From positions 1 through 55,512 of the forward strand of contig PXTN01000017.1 in assembly GCA_003022565.1 (NCBI GenBank): a DNA stretch of 55,512 nucleotides, in the 5' to 3' direction. This stretch comes from Bacteroidetes bacterium QS_3_64_15 (GTDB lineage: Bacteria; Bacteroidota; Rhodothermia; Rhodothermales; Salinibacteraceae). Every line of letters begins with the position of its first letter. Within the stretch, counting starts at the first letter, position 1. The notes below the pieces were generated by a model, which ran no database searches, was not told where the DNA came from, and was given only the letters and a program-made list of their open reading frames with translations. A program made the translations under genes and the position numbers. Below are positions 39,430 through 50,379 of this stretch, one piece after another.

Positions 39430-40302
39430 CTACGTGACTTCCGTTGTGGACAAATCCCATTCGGTGAATTCCCTGTCGAGCATCTCTTCCAGTTTTTTCA
39501 CCTCCTCCGCGTACAAGTTCGATAGCTCTTTCCGGAGTTGCGGATCCATCTCATCGTTAACCTCCTGCTTGCCAAACCAATTCTTTACGCCGAGCGTCCG
39601 AGCCAGCGTTCTCGGCCAATAGATATCTCTTCGTTTCAACTCGCGATTGACTTCGACGGCCCACGCATAGGCGGCACGGAAGTAGGGGATATGGCGCGAA
39701 TTCTCTTTCGACTTCCCTGCATCCGGTGGAAATGCATCAGGATCGACTTGTAGAAAAGTTGCCAGCTTTCTTCGAGTGGACTCCACGTCAACAAGATCTT
39801 TCTCGGTGGTGAGTATGAGGAATTGGCTGCGGTCGAACCGGTCGAGCCACCGGTCGAGGTATGTCCCGTACCGTCCCCACTCTACCCTATGTGGATGATT
39901 CTCCACAAAAGACCGAAAAGAGATGTCCAGATTATCGATGCGACAACGAAACCAGTAGTGCGAGTGCAACCGATCAACCGGATTTCGTAGGAGAAGGATG
40001 ATCCGTTTGATCGAAGGTAGCTCCGACTTTAACGCTGCAATCCGCTCCGGTTTGCAGTACAAATAGTGTGGCGTTATTTCTCCCACAGCTCGATAGGAAG
40101 AATCTTTATCAGGAAAGAACTTCCGATACCATGAGTAACCACGTTTTTCATAATACCGGTCAAAGAAATGAACCTCTCGTTCGTCTGGAGGAGCCCATAT
40201 TCGAGGATGCGCGCTCAGCACCTCATGAAGCCATGTGGAGCCCGCCTTCGGTACGCCAATGCCTAAGAACGTAGGCCAGCGCGTGGAGGATGAACTCGTC
40301 AT
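39430..40302 (-). CDS. Sulfotransferase domain protein
   Basis: 5'-PSB 'GVPKAGSTWLHEVLSAHPRI'; 3'-PB 'LLLRNPVDRLHSHYWFR'. Confidence 0.9.
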   Translation of the reverse strand: MTSSSSTRWPTFLGIGVPKAGSTWLHEVLSAHPRIWAPPDEREVHFFDRYYEKRGYSWYRKFFPDKDSSYRAVGEITPHYLYCKPERIAALKSELPSIKRIILLLRNPVDRLHSHYWFRCRIDNLDISFRSFVENHPHRVEWGRYGTYLDRWLDRFDRSQFLILTTEKDLVDVESTRRKLATFLQVDPDAFPPDAGKSKENSRHIPYFRAAYAWAVEVNRELKRRDIYWPRTLARTLGVKNWFGKQEVNDEMDPQLRKELSNLYAEEVKKLEEMLDREFTEWDLSTTEVT

Positions 40303-40359
40303 TCGAGTGCTTACCGACGATCTACGCTATTTAGCAATCCTGACTCTGTACTAAAGCAG

Positions 40360-41346
40360 CTACACGCCAACCTCTTCCACCTCCCGATCTGCATAATACT
40401 CTTTTGCCCACGCAGCGAATTTTTCCAGGCCCCCGTCAATGGGAGCGTTGGGCGAGTATCCGAGGAGTTCTCGGGCTTTGGAGATATCTGCATAGGTGCG
40501 CTCTACATCCCCTGCCGGTCTGGGAAGCTGCTTGATTTCCGGCTCGACGCCCAACGCGTCCCCGATCCCTGCAATCAGGTCTCGGAGCTTCATCATCTTC
40601 GATCCGCCCAGGTTGATAATCTCGTACTCGGGAGTCTCCACGGCATGCGCCCGGTGTAGGCTGCTCGTCACCCCATCCACGATGTCATCCATGTACGTAT
40701 AGTCGCGGCTCGATGTCCCATCGCCGTATATCGCAATTGGCTGACCCGCCAGGAGCTGACGCGAAAACTTATGGATCGCCAGGTCCGGACGCTGTCGGGG
40801 TCCGTACACCGTGAAGAAGCGCAGACAGTGTACCGTCATGTCGTACAGATGATGATACGTGTGCGCAATCAGCTCCCCGGACCGTTTCGATGCAGCGTAT
40901 GGAGAAATGGGGTGGTGAACAGCGTCCTCCTCGGCGAAAGGGACCTTCTCGTTGTTGCCGTAGACGGAGGAGGACGACCCGAAGGTGAAGGTCTCTACGT
41001 CCATCTCTCGTGCAAACTCCAGCATCGACTGGGTTCCCGTGATGTTGAAGTGAGCACAGCCGACCGGGTTTTCAATGGAGGCCCGCACGCCGGCCTTCGC
41101 GGCAAGATGGACGATCGCATCGATCGAATGTCCATCCTTAATGTTCAGGAGAAATCCCGTATTGTTGATGTCTCCCTCCTGGAAGTGGAAATTCGAATGC
41201 TCGTGGAGGTCTCGAATGCCCTCCTCCTTAATCGATCGGTCGTAGTAGGGATCGAAGTTGTCAATGGCCGACACGATGTGTCCTTCGTGCACGAGCCGTC
41301 GACAGACGTGTCCGCCAATGAACCCGGCGCCGCCGGTTACCAGCAA
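40360..41346 (-). CDS. NAD-dependent epimerase, UDP-glucuronate 4-epimerase-like (TTG start)
   Basis: '[43 protein letters not shown]'; '[15 protein letters not shown]'; '[45 protein letters not shown]'. Confidence 0.92.
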   Translation of the reverse strand: MLVTGGAGFIGGHVCRRLVHEGHIVSAIDNFDPYYDRSIKEEGIRDLHEHSNFHFQEGDINNTGFLLNIKDGHSIDAIVHLAAKAGVRASIENPVGCAHFNITGTQSMLEFAREMDVETFTFGSSSSVYGNNEKVPFAEEDAVHHPISPYAASKRSGELIAHTYHHLYDMTVHCLRFFTVYGPRQRPDLAIHKFSRQLLAGQPIAIYGDGTSSRDYTYMDDIVDGVTSSLHRAHAVETPEYEIINLGGSKMMKLRDLIAGIGDALGVEPEIKQLPRPAGDVERTYADISKARELLGYSPNAPIDGGLEKFAAWAKEYYADREVEEVGV

Positions 41347-41405
41347 ATGTCAGCTGTGGATGCCACCAAATACCAAGATTCCCCGACATGTTAGTCCGGG
41401 AATTC

Positions 41406-42314
41406 TCACCAGGATTGATCGGTCTCGTATCCTAAGTCGATCAGAACCTGTCCTGCGTGTTTTTTGAATTGGTCCTTTAGATCTGGGGTGAAATGCTGCT
41501 TCCAATCCCCGGCTACTCCTTTCCGGACGAAGCTGTCGGAATCCTGCTCTCCCCGGGTTCGCCCTCCACTCATGCTCTCGAAGCTGTGCTCCTCGACGAT
41601 GTTTTCAATCGTCGACGGAGAGGTGTCGAGTGAGAAGTGAGACGCGACTCGACGGAACTCTCCGACTGTGTCCGCAAGCAGATCTTCGTACCGGAGCTCA
41701 ATGCTCTGCTCCGGATCTCGATTTTCGCGCCAGGAGCACATCCAGTCGACGAAGCCTGGAAGGAGGGTGCGGGCAAAGTGACGCAGACCGGCCTCAACGT
41801 CCAGGCCGGAATAGTCTTCATACTCCGGATGCCAGGGCGTGCGCCGTACGTAGAAGTAATGGCTCACCGCCACGTCGCGCAAATCACGGTACATGACGAC
41901 GTACGGAATGCCGGCCTCCCGGAGAAGACGCACGTTGTGCAGCGACCCGTGTACGTGCAGTTTCAGTACCGCCAGGGCCTCCTGCAATTGACTGAAGATC
42001 TCTTCCGGAAGCTCGAAGTCGTGACTGCCCTTGTGTGCTTGCTCGTAGGCAATTGCCTGTAAAGGCATCACCGTTGTATACCCTGAGTAGCTCGCAAGCA
42101 TGCTCTCCATCCAGCTCGTTCCACTCTTCGGCAGACCAGCGATGAAGAGAAGCGGATGCTTAGACGAAAGATCGTCTCGCCGATAGTTCTTCCGGGCAGC
42201 GCGAATTTGCATCCGAAACCGCAGGCCACTAATCCACCGCTTCGTGCTCTGAGCTAGCCAGGCGGGCGTATACCGGCGGGCGAGTCGCTCCAACATCTTC
42301 ACTCCACGACGCAA
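41406..42314 (-). CDS. Sulfotransferase domain protein
   Basis: 'FIAGLPKSGTSWMESMLASYSG'; 'VMYRDLRDVAVSHYFYVRRTPWHPEYEDYS'. Confidence 0.92.
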   Translation of the reverse strand: MRRGVKMLERLARRYTPAWLAQSTKRWISGLRFRMQIRAARKNYRRDDLSSKHPLLFIAGLPKSGTSWMESMLASYSGYTTVMPLQAIAYEQAHKGSHDFELPEEIFSQLQEALAVLKLHVHGSLHNVRLLREAGIPYVVMYRDLRDVAVSHYFYVRRTPWHPEYEDYSGLDVEAGLRHFARTLLPGFVDWMCSWRENRDPEQSIELRYEDLLADTVGEFRRVASHFSLDTSPSTIENIVEEHSFESMSGGRTRGEQDSDSFVRKGVAGDWKQHFTPDLKDQFKKHAGQVLIDLGYETDQSW

Positions 42315-42358
42315 ACCAGATTCTGGAAGGGCACGAACTATTCACAATCACCCAGCGG

Positions 42359-43537
42359 CTACTCAGTTTCCCGCACCGCGCGGAGCATGGCTTCTTGCAC
42401 TGCTTCCGGACTAAACATTTCTCTGTAGGTCCAACGGGCCGCCCGCGCCTTTTCCTCCCAGTTTGAGCGATCGCTCAACGCATCAAGAGCCCGTTTAATT
42501 TGAGAAGGGGACTGTTTGCCGACCAGGTACCCGTTCTCATCGTCGAATACATATTCGGGAATTGCCGCGTGCTCGGTTGCAACGACTGGTGTCCCAGCGT
42601 TAAGCATTTCGATGATCGAGATGGGCTGTGCCTCGTTCGGGTAATACGTTGGCAATACAAAGACATCTGCTCCCAACATCATGTGACGAAGCCGCTCCCG
42701 ATCTGTAATCCGCCCGTGCACCTGCATCGCATCAGCATGACTGTACTGAGAAAGTTGGCCCATGAAGCGCCCCCGTGCCTGCGATGATGGCCAATCCCCT
42801 ACGAAATCGACAGTCGCTTCACCGCCATCAATGTTGAACTGTTCGACAGCCTCTGCAACATCGCGGTATCCCTTCGTCTCGATCATGTTGCTCAGGTGCA
42901 GTACCCGAAGAGAGTGCTCGCGGGAGCGCTCCTTAATCTTGGCATTCACTGTTGCCTCGCTGCAACGGACCTGCTTATCAATTGTGTTGGGGGCAACCGT
43001 TCGCTTCGATGCAGAAATATAACCTTCCGTCCGATTGCTAAGTAGGCGACTTGTGAACACGAACGTGTCAACCAAATCTGACATGCGGCGGGCAGATCGA
43101 GACGTTCCCGTCTGTTCAAAAACCTGAGCGAAGTTTCCATTGTGGACGTGCGCCACTACTCGAGACACGTACGGACGAGCAATCTCCAGGGCAACTCGGT
43201 TGCGCCAGTGCCCAAGCACGGACGGCGACGCGACGAAATAGAACGTGTCATAATCTGACTGCTGCAAGCGCCGCCGTAGAACCGCATAGTCCTTCACGAG
43301 CTGACCCGCAAAGAAAATGTGGTACTTCACCCATTCACGGTCAATCTCGTCCGGGCGAATACGGCCGAAGGAGGTATCAATACGATCAATATCGATTTCT
43401 TCTCTCAGAAGATTTGCAAAGGTGTCAGTCGCAATCGTCATTCCCGTATGAGGGGGCGGGAACTTGGCAAAGAAGAGAATACGCGGTGAGCTTGCTATGC
43501 TATTCGTGCTCTCTGTACTTCTGAATAGAGTACGCAT
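42359..43537 (-). CDS. Glycosyltransferase family 4
   Basis: 'LFFAKFPPPHTGMTIATDTFANLL'; 'DVFVLPTYYPNEAQPISIIEMLNAGTPVVATEHAAIPEYVFDDENGYLV'; start placed at ATG 43537. Confidence 0.9.
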   Translation of the reverse strand: MRTLFRSTESTNSIASSPRILFFAKFPPPHTGMTIATDTFANLLREEIDIDRIDTSFGRIRPDEIDREWVKYHIFFAGQLVKDYAVLRRRLQQSDYDTFYFVASPSVLGHWRNRVALEIARPYVSRVVAHVHNGNFAQVFEQTGTSRSARRMSDLVDTFVFTSRLLSNRTEGYISASKRTVAPNTIDKQVRCSEATVNAKIKERSREHSLRVLHLSNMIETKGYRDVAEAVEQFNIDGGEATVDFVGDWPSSQARGRFMGQLSQYSHADAMQVHGRITDRERLRHMMLGADVFVLPTYYPNEAQPISIIEMLNAGTPVVATEHAAIPEYVFDDENGYLVGKQSPSQIKRALDALSDRSNWEEKARAARWTYREMFSPEAVQEAMLRAVRETE

Positions 43538-44300
43538 CCATGATCCGACGATAATATTCGAGGTCCTGATTGTCGAAGTAGTCCTCCCACTCTCCTGTTC
43601 GGCCTTTCCGCGTGAAACGCTTTCCCTCTCTGAAGTAGTCTCCTGAGGACCGAACGTTGTGCTTTTTTTCGACTTCACGCACTTTCTCGAAGCGAGACCG
43701 CTGGACGGCCTGCTGAACGACATCTCGTTGTACATCCAACCCTACGGCATCAAGCATCCGAGTAAACTCAGCCACGCCATCCTCTTTGAGCTCCTCATAC
43801 CTGAGACAGATAGTCGCCTTGTCCTCCCAGGATTGGTAGTGCTTGCACCATGCCTCAAGACCGTACTTGGGATGCCGAATGAAGGTAGAGAACTCTCCTT
43901 CAAACGTACTGCGTGTCTTATCTCGTTCGAAGTGATAGTACGACACCATAACATCTCGGGGGTCCCGGACAAGAAGGATAGAGCGACCCCCGCGGAAGAA
44001 TGGCCAATGGGGCTTGTGGGTTTTCACGACCCGAGGAATTGTCTCGTGGGGCCATGACCGGAGCAAGTTACTTACCCCGAGCTCGGGCATTGTCGCGTCC
44101 AGCTTCGGGAATGTCACCGTTTGTCCGTCCCATTCCCGAAGGCTTATGAGATTGCAGAAAAAGAATCGGACCCACGTATTCCCAGACTTGGGGAAGGAGG
44201 TTAAAATGATGTCCTCATTCCGGAGGCCAACAATCCCGAGTGTGTAGTACCACAGGAGCGATGCATGCTGCTTCGTGCGGGTAAAGGGCATAAAATCCAT
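43500..44300 (-). CDS. Sulfotransferase domain protein
   Basis: 'ILTSFPKSGNTWVRFFFCNLI'; 'LLVRDPRDVMVSYYHFERDKT'; 'FRKGRTGEWEDYF'-like C-terminus; start placed at 44300. Confidence 0.93.
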   Translation of the reverse strand: MDFMPFTRTKQHASLLWYYTLGIVGLRNEDIILTSFPKSGNTWVRFFFCNLISLREWDGQTVTFPKLDATMPELGVSNLLRSWPHETIPRVVKTHKPHWPFFRGGRSILLVRDPRDVMVSYYHFERDKTRSTFEGEFSTFIRHPKYGLEAWCKHYQSWEDKATICLRYEELKEDGVAEFTRMLDAVGLDVQRDVVQQAVQRSRFEKVREVEKKHNVRSSGDYFREGKRFTRKGRTGEWEDYFDNQDLEYYRRIMDAYSIQKYREHE

Positions 44301-44304
44301 TCTG

Positions 44305-45219
44305 CTACGAAGATCCCGTCGTCCAGGGGGGCAGCGGATTCTCAGGCGTAAGAACGTTAGAGCGCGGTAATCGCCGAACGAGCTCCTTGAGACGATCATC
44401 ACTTGGCTTGTACAGAGATCGAAGCTGCTCTGCAACCTCATCGGAAAGGGAGGGTCTCTCTTGGCCAAGACCCATCGCAGATACCACTTGATGGGCGATA
44501 TCGGTTGCTTTACCAAAGAGTGCATTGTTCGGAGTCGCGCGCTCGAGGCACAATAGCGGCCGGAGGTAACTGTTTTGCTTTGGCCGTCGAGTCAAGCTTG
44601 ACGGACGGAAACTTGGATCAACCCCGAGAGCCCGATACAGGCGCTGGAGCGTATCGAGTGGACGCTCACGGACGTCCTCGTAATAGAGGAGGTACACCGA
44701 CTCCGGGCCAAATTGATTAACATACCTCTCCAACTGCTCCGCGTACATACCACGGGCAATAATGTTAAAGTAGTACTCCTCTGGGTCATACGTCGTCTTT
44801 GGTTGCTTCAACTTCCACTCTTTTATAGCTCGACGCAAGCCTTCATTCGGATCCAACTCACGGACATTCATATTTCTCATATTCCAAAAGTACGACGAGA
44901 AAGCGCGATCAAGCGGCGACCGCAGCGATGCCATAACTTTGAGATCTCCCAATTCATCCTCCACAGCTGCCGGAGAGCGGAGATCGAACAGATAGTCGGT
45001 TGACACGTCGCCGACTCGCTGTCCGTCATTCGGCTCCCCGACATGCTGGAAGTACCAATCCGTCCCATGCTCCTGATGAAGATTTCCCCCCAAGTATATG
45101 TCTTCCCGCTTCCTTCTGGGAAGGTGAATCTCGGGATGGTCACGAAGGCAGTAGTAGAGCCAAGAGGTAGCAGATTTTTGTGCTCCAATGATGAGGAATT
45201 GGACACTCCTATCTACCAT
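44305..45219 (-). CDS. Sulfotransferase domain protein
   Basis: 'LIIGAQKSATSWLYYCLRDHPEIHLPRRKREDIY'; 'MASLRSPLDRAFSSYFWNM'. Confidence 0.92.
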   Translation of the reverse strand: MVDRSVQFLIIGAQKSATSWLYYCLRDHPEIHLPRRKREDIYLGGNLHQEHGTDWYFQHVGEPNDGQRVGDVSTDYLFDLRSPAAVEDELGDLKVMASLRSPLDRAFSSYFWNMRNMNVRELDPNEGLRRAIKEWKLKQPKTTYDPEEYYFNIIARGMYAEQLERYVNQFGPESVYLLYYEDVRERPLDTLQRLYRALGVDPSFRPSSLTRRPKQNSYLRPLLCLERATPNNALFGKATDIAHQVVSAMGLGQERPSLSDEVAEQLRSLYKPSDDRLKELVRRLPRSNVLTPENPLPPWTTGSS

Positions 45220-45278
45220 CTAGAATTTGTTTTATATATTTGGTATCGCTATACAAGACAATAAGTCCTCATTTCTAT

Positions 45279-46559
45279 TTAAAAAATAGTTGCAGCCTTG
45301 AGTGAAATGTATAGTATTACGCCTAGTACGAATAAAAGGTAGTACCCCAAAAAAAGAGGTTTTTTGTTTCCAGGCAAGCAGTATCCGTAGGACGCAAATA
45401 TGAGAAGGAAAGGCATTACCTGTACTCTATATCTGACAGCGGCACCGCCTGTTACGGCAGCAGCGGCAACAAATGTAAGTACTGCTAGGAATATCAAGAA
45501 GGTTCCGTCATCTCTTCTCTTAATAGATGCCCATACTCCGTACAATACGAAAGGTAAAATAAAGTAAATCGCAAAAGCCGAAGGTGTTAAGAATGTAGCT
45601 AAGTCTAAGCCTGTCAATGTCTCAGTAGGAGGAAATGGCTTTATAAGCAAGAATACGCTGCCGAGTAGAGTCCTAATAAATATGTTTTGTCGTATTATTG
45701 ACTCTTGTATCCCACCTCCACTTGATCCTATGTTACTTGTATCTTCTACTCTTGCGTATATACCCTCCAATGAGAACATGCTGTCAGCATACATGTCTGG
45801 TAGTACAGTATATGTCAAGTATGACGCTATCGATACGACTATTATTGACCATGTGATGGACGACGTGTACAACCTACGCCCAGATATTAAGGCCCTCCAC
45901 AAAATGTACGATAATATTAAAACTATTATCATTTCTGGTCTAACAGTTAACAACCCGAGAATAGTTAGCGAAAATAACAAGATGTTAGCCGTTGAAAGCT
46001 TGGATTTTATCAAGGACAAAGCTGACAAACTAAGTAGAAAGGCCGAAAGAACGTCCTTGTGCGGGATAAATGAAAACACGAAGAATGATGGATAAATCAG
46101 AACCAATATTGAAGATGTATAAGATACTTCTTCACCAAACAAATTTTTTGCGAGTATATATATAGGTATTACAGTTAGAGAGGCCACTAAAGACCAGACG
46201 GCCATTACGTAAATGGAGTTCGAATCTGTCAAATTAAATATTACCGCATAGTAATAGGGTATCCAATCTAAACCATAAAGTACATAATCACCATAAGAAA
46301 GTATACCAGCCTGCGATATATTTTCAGCAACCTGGGCGGCTCGCTGTGTATCTATAGACAAAAAGGAGCTTCCATATTCACCCGTTATTATCCTTACTAT
46401 TATCGTTCCTACTATTATTTTCAAAATGTAAGTATACGCAAATATGTATTTTATTCTATCAGCGTACTTTCCTCTTACAAAATATGATACAAGTGCGGCA
46501 CCTACACTTAGTAAAATCAACGATTCGACCAACAAAACACCAAAGTCTGGTAAATTCAT
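45279..46559 (-). CDS. Polytopic membrane protein, possible polysaccharide polymerase/GT-C glycosyltransferase; AT-rich
   Basis: 426 aa, many hydrophobic segments; 'LVASLTVIPIYILAKNLFGEEVSYTSSILVLIYPSFFVFSFIPHKDVLSAFLL'. Confidence 0.7.
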   Translation of the reverse strand: MNLPDFGVLLVESLILLSVGAALVSYFVRGKYADRIKYIFAYTYILKIIVGTIIVRIITGEYGSSFLSIDTQRAAQVAENISQAGILSYGDYVLYGLDWIPYYYAVIFNLTDSNSIYVMAVWSLVASLTVIPIYILAKNLFGEEVSYTSSILVLIYPSFFVFSFIPHKDVLSAFLLSLSALSLIKSKLSTANILLFSLTILGLLTVRPEMIIVLILSYILWRALISGRRLYTSSITWSIIVVSIASYLTYTVLPDMYADSMFSLEGIYARVEDTSNIGSSGGGIQESIIRQNIFIRTLLGSVFLLIKPFPPTETLTGLDLATFLTPSAFAIYFILPFVLYGVWASIKRRDDGTFLIFLAVLTFVAAAAVTGGAAVRYRVQVMPFLLIFASYGYCLPGNKKPLFLGYYLLFVLGVILYISLKAATIF

Positions 46560-46768
46560 TTACCAGTTTTGTTTATAATTTTTAAGTATTTTACGTTCGT
46601 TTTTACGTACATAATTTCACAAGGCTTCAACATATCCTATGTTTCGTAAACAACTTCATGTTTGCAATTTCATCTTCGATGAGCACTCGCACGGCTCTGA
46701 CACGGCCTTACGTACTGAAGGATATGTCTCCATTTGTAATGCTCGATTTTCAACTCACCTTTTACACC

Positions 46769-47857
46769 TCATTTACTAGCTTCAGAAAGTAGTGCCTTAT
46801 ATTGCTCGGATTGGCGCTCCCAGTCTAAGGATTTCGGGAGGCGATCTCTGGCCCACTCCTCCGCTAGAATCCATCCGACGTACTCCTCCGGTTCATCTGT
46901 TAACATCGTGATAAGATTGTCCATCTCTCCAACAGAGGATGCAATGACGGGAATACCACAAGACAGTGCCTCCAAAACAACGTGTGGGCATCCCTCGTTG
47001 CGTGATGGATGAACGAGCAGATTAGCCGCTTGAAAGTAACGGTGGACCTCTTCACGCGGAACGAATCCCGGCGCGATGACCCCTTCTGAGTACTTTGCGA
47101 ACACCTCTCGGTACGGCCCATTCCCCACCAGACAGAACTGAAATTTGTCACTCTGCCTTAGCACTTGTTCGACAATGTCAGCCAAGCGATCGGCTCCTTT
47201 TCCCCATGTGAACCGCCCGACGAACAGAATCGTTTTTCGTGCCGGATCGAGTCCGAGTTCTTCTTTCAACGCCGGCTGTTTCTCTTCGGAAATCGGGGAG
47301 AACCTGCGCGCATCAAACGGCTGGTATAGTGCATGAACTTTTCTCTTCGGAAAGCCAGCATGCACGAGCCCTTCTGCTAAATTCGGCCCGATGGCCACAA
47401 TGCGATTGGCGAGTCGATACACTTGAGCAAGTGTGAGATTATGGACAATGTATCGCCTTGCCTTCCCGAGGAGAGTGTCGTACATAGACACTTCGTTTAA
47501 AAAGTCTCCAGTAATGCGAAGGAGCGACGGGACACGATACCATCTCCCTAACACCACAACAGCAACCCCCAGTGGAAACGGTTGAGCAACGTTCACGATT
47601 AGGTCGGGACTGCGTTCGTTTAAGTACTGCCGCATAGCCTGAAAGCCGTAGCGGAGCCCACTCATGTGTTCTGAATGTACGTCCGCTCGATACACGTCTA
47701 CAAGGGATAAAAGGCCGTCACGGAAATCACTTACAGGCCCCACAATGAGATCAAACTGGAACTCTTCACCAGTCATCCGGCCTAGATTATAGACGAAAGC
47801 CTCCATATTAAACCGGATCGGATCTCTGGCAAGTAGCCCTACTCGCGGCTTAGTCAT
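46769..47857 (-). CDS. Glycosyltransferase family 4
   Basis: 'ILFVGRFTWGKGADRLADIVEQVL'; 'ANLLVHPSRNEGCPHVVLEALSCGIPVIASSVGEMDNLI'. Confidence 0.93.
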   Translation of the reverse strand: MTKPRVGLLARDPIRFNMEAFVYNLGRMTGEEFQFDLIVGPVSDFRDGLLSLVDVYRADVHSEHMSGLRYGFQAMRQYLNERSPDLIVNVAQPFPLGVAVVVLGRWYRVPSLLRITGDFLNEVSMYDTLLGKARRYIVHNLTLAQVYRLANRIVAIGPNLAEGLVHAGFPKRKVHALYQPFDARRFSPISEEKQPALKEELGLDPARKTILFVGRFTWGKGADRLADIVEQVLRQSDKFQFCLVGNGPYREVFAKYSEGVIAPGFVPREEVHRYFQAANLLVHPSRNEGCPHVVLEALSCGIPVIASSVGEMDNLITMLTDEPEEYVGWILAEEWARDRLPKSLDWERQSEQYKALLSEASK

Positions 47858-47949
47858 GTTTGAACTCGTTAATCGTCCGGATCAAAACAACAGAAGAAGA
47901 CTCGAAGCGGCTTACCCTGACAATGTCTCTGTCGGTTTACGAGGCCGCA

Positions 47950-48285
47950 AATATCCGTACTTCTCCAGCGTCGAGGTTGCCTCCGTTTCGATTCGATCTA
48001 TCTCTCTCGCAGTGAGACGACGGTGCGAACGGCCGTTCATATTTCGAATGGGTTCATTGTGTCCGTGTACGTTCCACTTCCCATGAAGCATGTCCTCAGG
48101 CAGGGACGAAAGACCAAGGAATTCAGTGATTCGCCCTGCTACCTGGACTGGATTCTCAGTTAACTCTTCGTACCGGAGGTGTAGAAACCGCTCTGCACAA
48201 GAACGAGTTGCCGATACAACTTCATCACTCCGTCGCCATTGCCGTGCGTAGAGGTCGATAGGATACTCCCCTTGGTACTTCGGGT
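47950..48285 (-). pseudogene. Sulfotransferase 3' fragment, paralogous to 51451-52359, cut off by an IS256-type element
   Basis: Shares an identical 56-nt run (48141-48196 = 51701-51756) and extended homology; 5' half absent; homology ends at the element border. Confidence 0.85.
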
Positions 48286-49696
48286 GGTTGTGTCAATTAT
48301 GTTGTGTAAAGTGCCAGTGGCCTGACCGGGATTGAGCTGGAATAGAAAAGGGCCACCGCCGCCTGTTAGGTTGGTTTGACTCACCGAAAGTCGAATCAAC
48401 CAACAACACGACGATGCCCCTTCAAGTATCGTTTAACGAGGAGACTCTTCGCGAAGTTCTTATCGGCGACAAAGGAGCTGAGGTGCTCCTCCAGACCGTC
48501 ATGAACAAGATTCTGCAAGCGGAAATGACCGAGCATCTCGGGGCAGAGCCGGGTGAACAGACCGACGATCGTCGGGGCTACCGAAACGGGAGCTACGAGC
48601 GGAGTCTTACCACACGGATCGGCTCCTTGAAACTGGAAGTGCCTCGTGATCGAGATGGAACGTTTCAAACTGAGCTCTTCGAGCGCTACCAACGGTCGGA
48701 GAAGGCGCTGGTGACGACCCTGATGCAGATGGTGATCGAGGGAGTGTCAACGCGCCGGGTCAAGGACATCACGACCGAGCTGTGCGGGCGGGAATTCAGC
48801 CGGCAGACGGTAAGTAACCTGATCGAGAATCTCGACGAGCAGGTCCAGGCCTGGGCCGAGCGCCCGCTTGAGGAGGAGTATCCGTTCCTTGTAGCCGACG
48901 CAATGCAACTGAACGTTCGGCGACAGGGTGCAGTCCGCTCGACGACGGCGATGATCGTTGTAGGCATCAGTGAGGACGGCTATCGGGAGATTCTCGGCTT
49001 TAAAATCGCCTTGCGCGAGACTGGAGAGAGCTGGAAGGAGCTGAAGGCCCGTGGCCTCCAGCGGGTGGAGCTTGCCACCAGTGACGCACATGAGGGGCTT
49101 GAGGCCGCCCTCCGATCGGCATTCCCGGGCTGTATCTGGCAAAGATGCCATACCGAGGGATTCCTCGGTGTACACTTCCGGCGGAATGTCCTGGACAAGA
49201 CGCCTTCCAGCTATCGCGACCGAATGCACGAGTTGCTCGACGAGATTCTCGAAGCCGACTCCCAGCGGCAAGCTCAGCAGCGCTTGAACAGAACGCTCAG
49301 GATCTGAAAGAGGAGGCTCCAGCTGCCCTCCAAGTCTTGGAAGATGGCCTCTTCGACGCCACATCGGTGCTGGCTCTGCCGGAGAAGTACCGCAGGCGAC
49401 TCCGAACCTCCAACATGCTGGAACGACTCATTCAGCAGGAGGTGCGGCGACGCGAGAAGGTAATCCGGATCTTCCCGAACAAGACCTCAGCCTGGCGCCT
49501 CGTCAGGGCTCTGCTGACTGAGAAACACGAAGAATGGTCAACTGGGCGTCGCTATCTCACGATGGACGCGTTCTACGAATGGCGCGAGGAGCAGACCAAG
49601 AAATCACCTGACGAACGACAATCAGAATCCTCCGATCACACTCTTCAACCTGCCTAACAGGCAGCGCGCTTTACACAACAAATTTGACTTTGTCCC
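48286..49696 (+). mobile_element. IS256-family insertion sequence
   Basis: Imperfect terminal inverted repeats GTCAATTATGTTGTGTAAAG (48292-48311) / CTTTACACAACAAATTTGAC (49669-49688) bracket a Mutator-type transposase. Confidence 0.85.
48414..49657 (+). pseudogene. IS256-family transposase, frameshifted
   Basis: ORFs 48414-49307 and 49145-49657 in different frames together cover the transposase: 'GYRNGSYERSLTTRIGSLKLEVPRDRDGTFQTELFERYQRSEKAL' ... 'YRRRLRTSNMLERLIQQEVRRREKVIRIFPNKTSAWRLVRALL'. Confidence 0.85.
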
Positions 49697-49699
49697 ATT

Positions 49700-50175
49700 A
49701 GGCCTTCCCGGATCTGACATTCGAGGGTCGAATGGACGAGCAAACACAGCGCCATGACTTAGAAGCGCTATGATCCGCTTCTCGTCCTGTAAGTAGATCG
49801 ACGAAGTCATAAACCAGCACCGTGACCCCGTATTCGAAAAGGTCATCGAGCGCTCGGCCTTCTGCCCCTTTGCTAAGATGCTTAGGGTGAACGCCTTCTC
49901 CGATAAGACGCTCGGTAGGCACCCTCTCAAAGAACTTTGGCGTCAGGTAAAGTCGCTGCTGGGCAAATCCGAATCCATTAAGGATCATCGCTTTCACCGC
50001 CTGACCGACCGAGACTTCCCGCTCCTCGAAGTCCTGGGCGATATGCTCGTCGATTCGGTCGCCAATTTCCAGTTCCTCGGGACACCCCCTGAGACCAGAC
50101 CGAGGTGGTCAAGGACCTTGCTCTCTGGAAGCTCTCCTTCGCCGAGATCAGTCGCTTGGATTTCTTCTGATAGGA
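49700..50175 (-). pseudogene. IS1634-type (IS4 superfamily) transposase, internally deleted derivative
   Basis: N-terminal 'GDRIDEHIAQDFEEREVSVGQAVKAMILNGFGFAQQRLYLTPKFFERVPTERLIGEGVHPKHL...ALDDLFEYGVTVL' fuses directly to C-terminal 'MTSSIYLQDEKRIIALL'. Confidence 0.8.
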
Positions 50176-50379
50176 TTATACCACGGTTTAGTCATGCCAT
50201 TGTGACCTCACTTATATGTTCCTTTATAGCTGTAAATGGGTTAGTTCCTTCGCGAGCCGGGTATCGAAGGTCGGCTACGAGGGGTCGATGGTTCGTGTGT
50301 TCGGTCGGTTCCCCGCGGCAATGCGTCTAGTTGCTCTCAACCCTTAATTTACATTACTACTAGTAGCTTCCAGGAAAAA

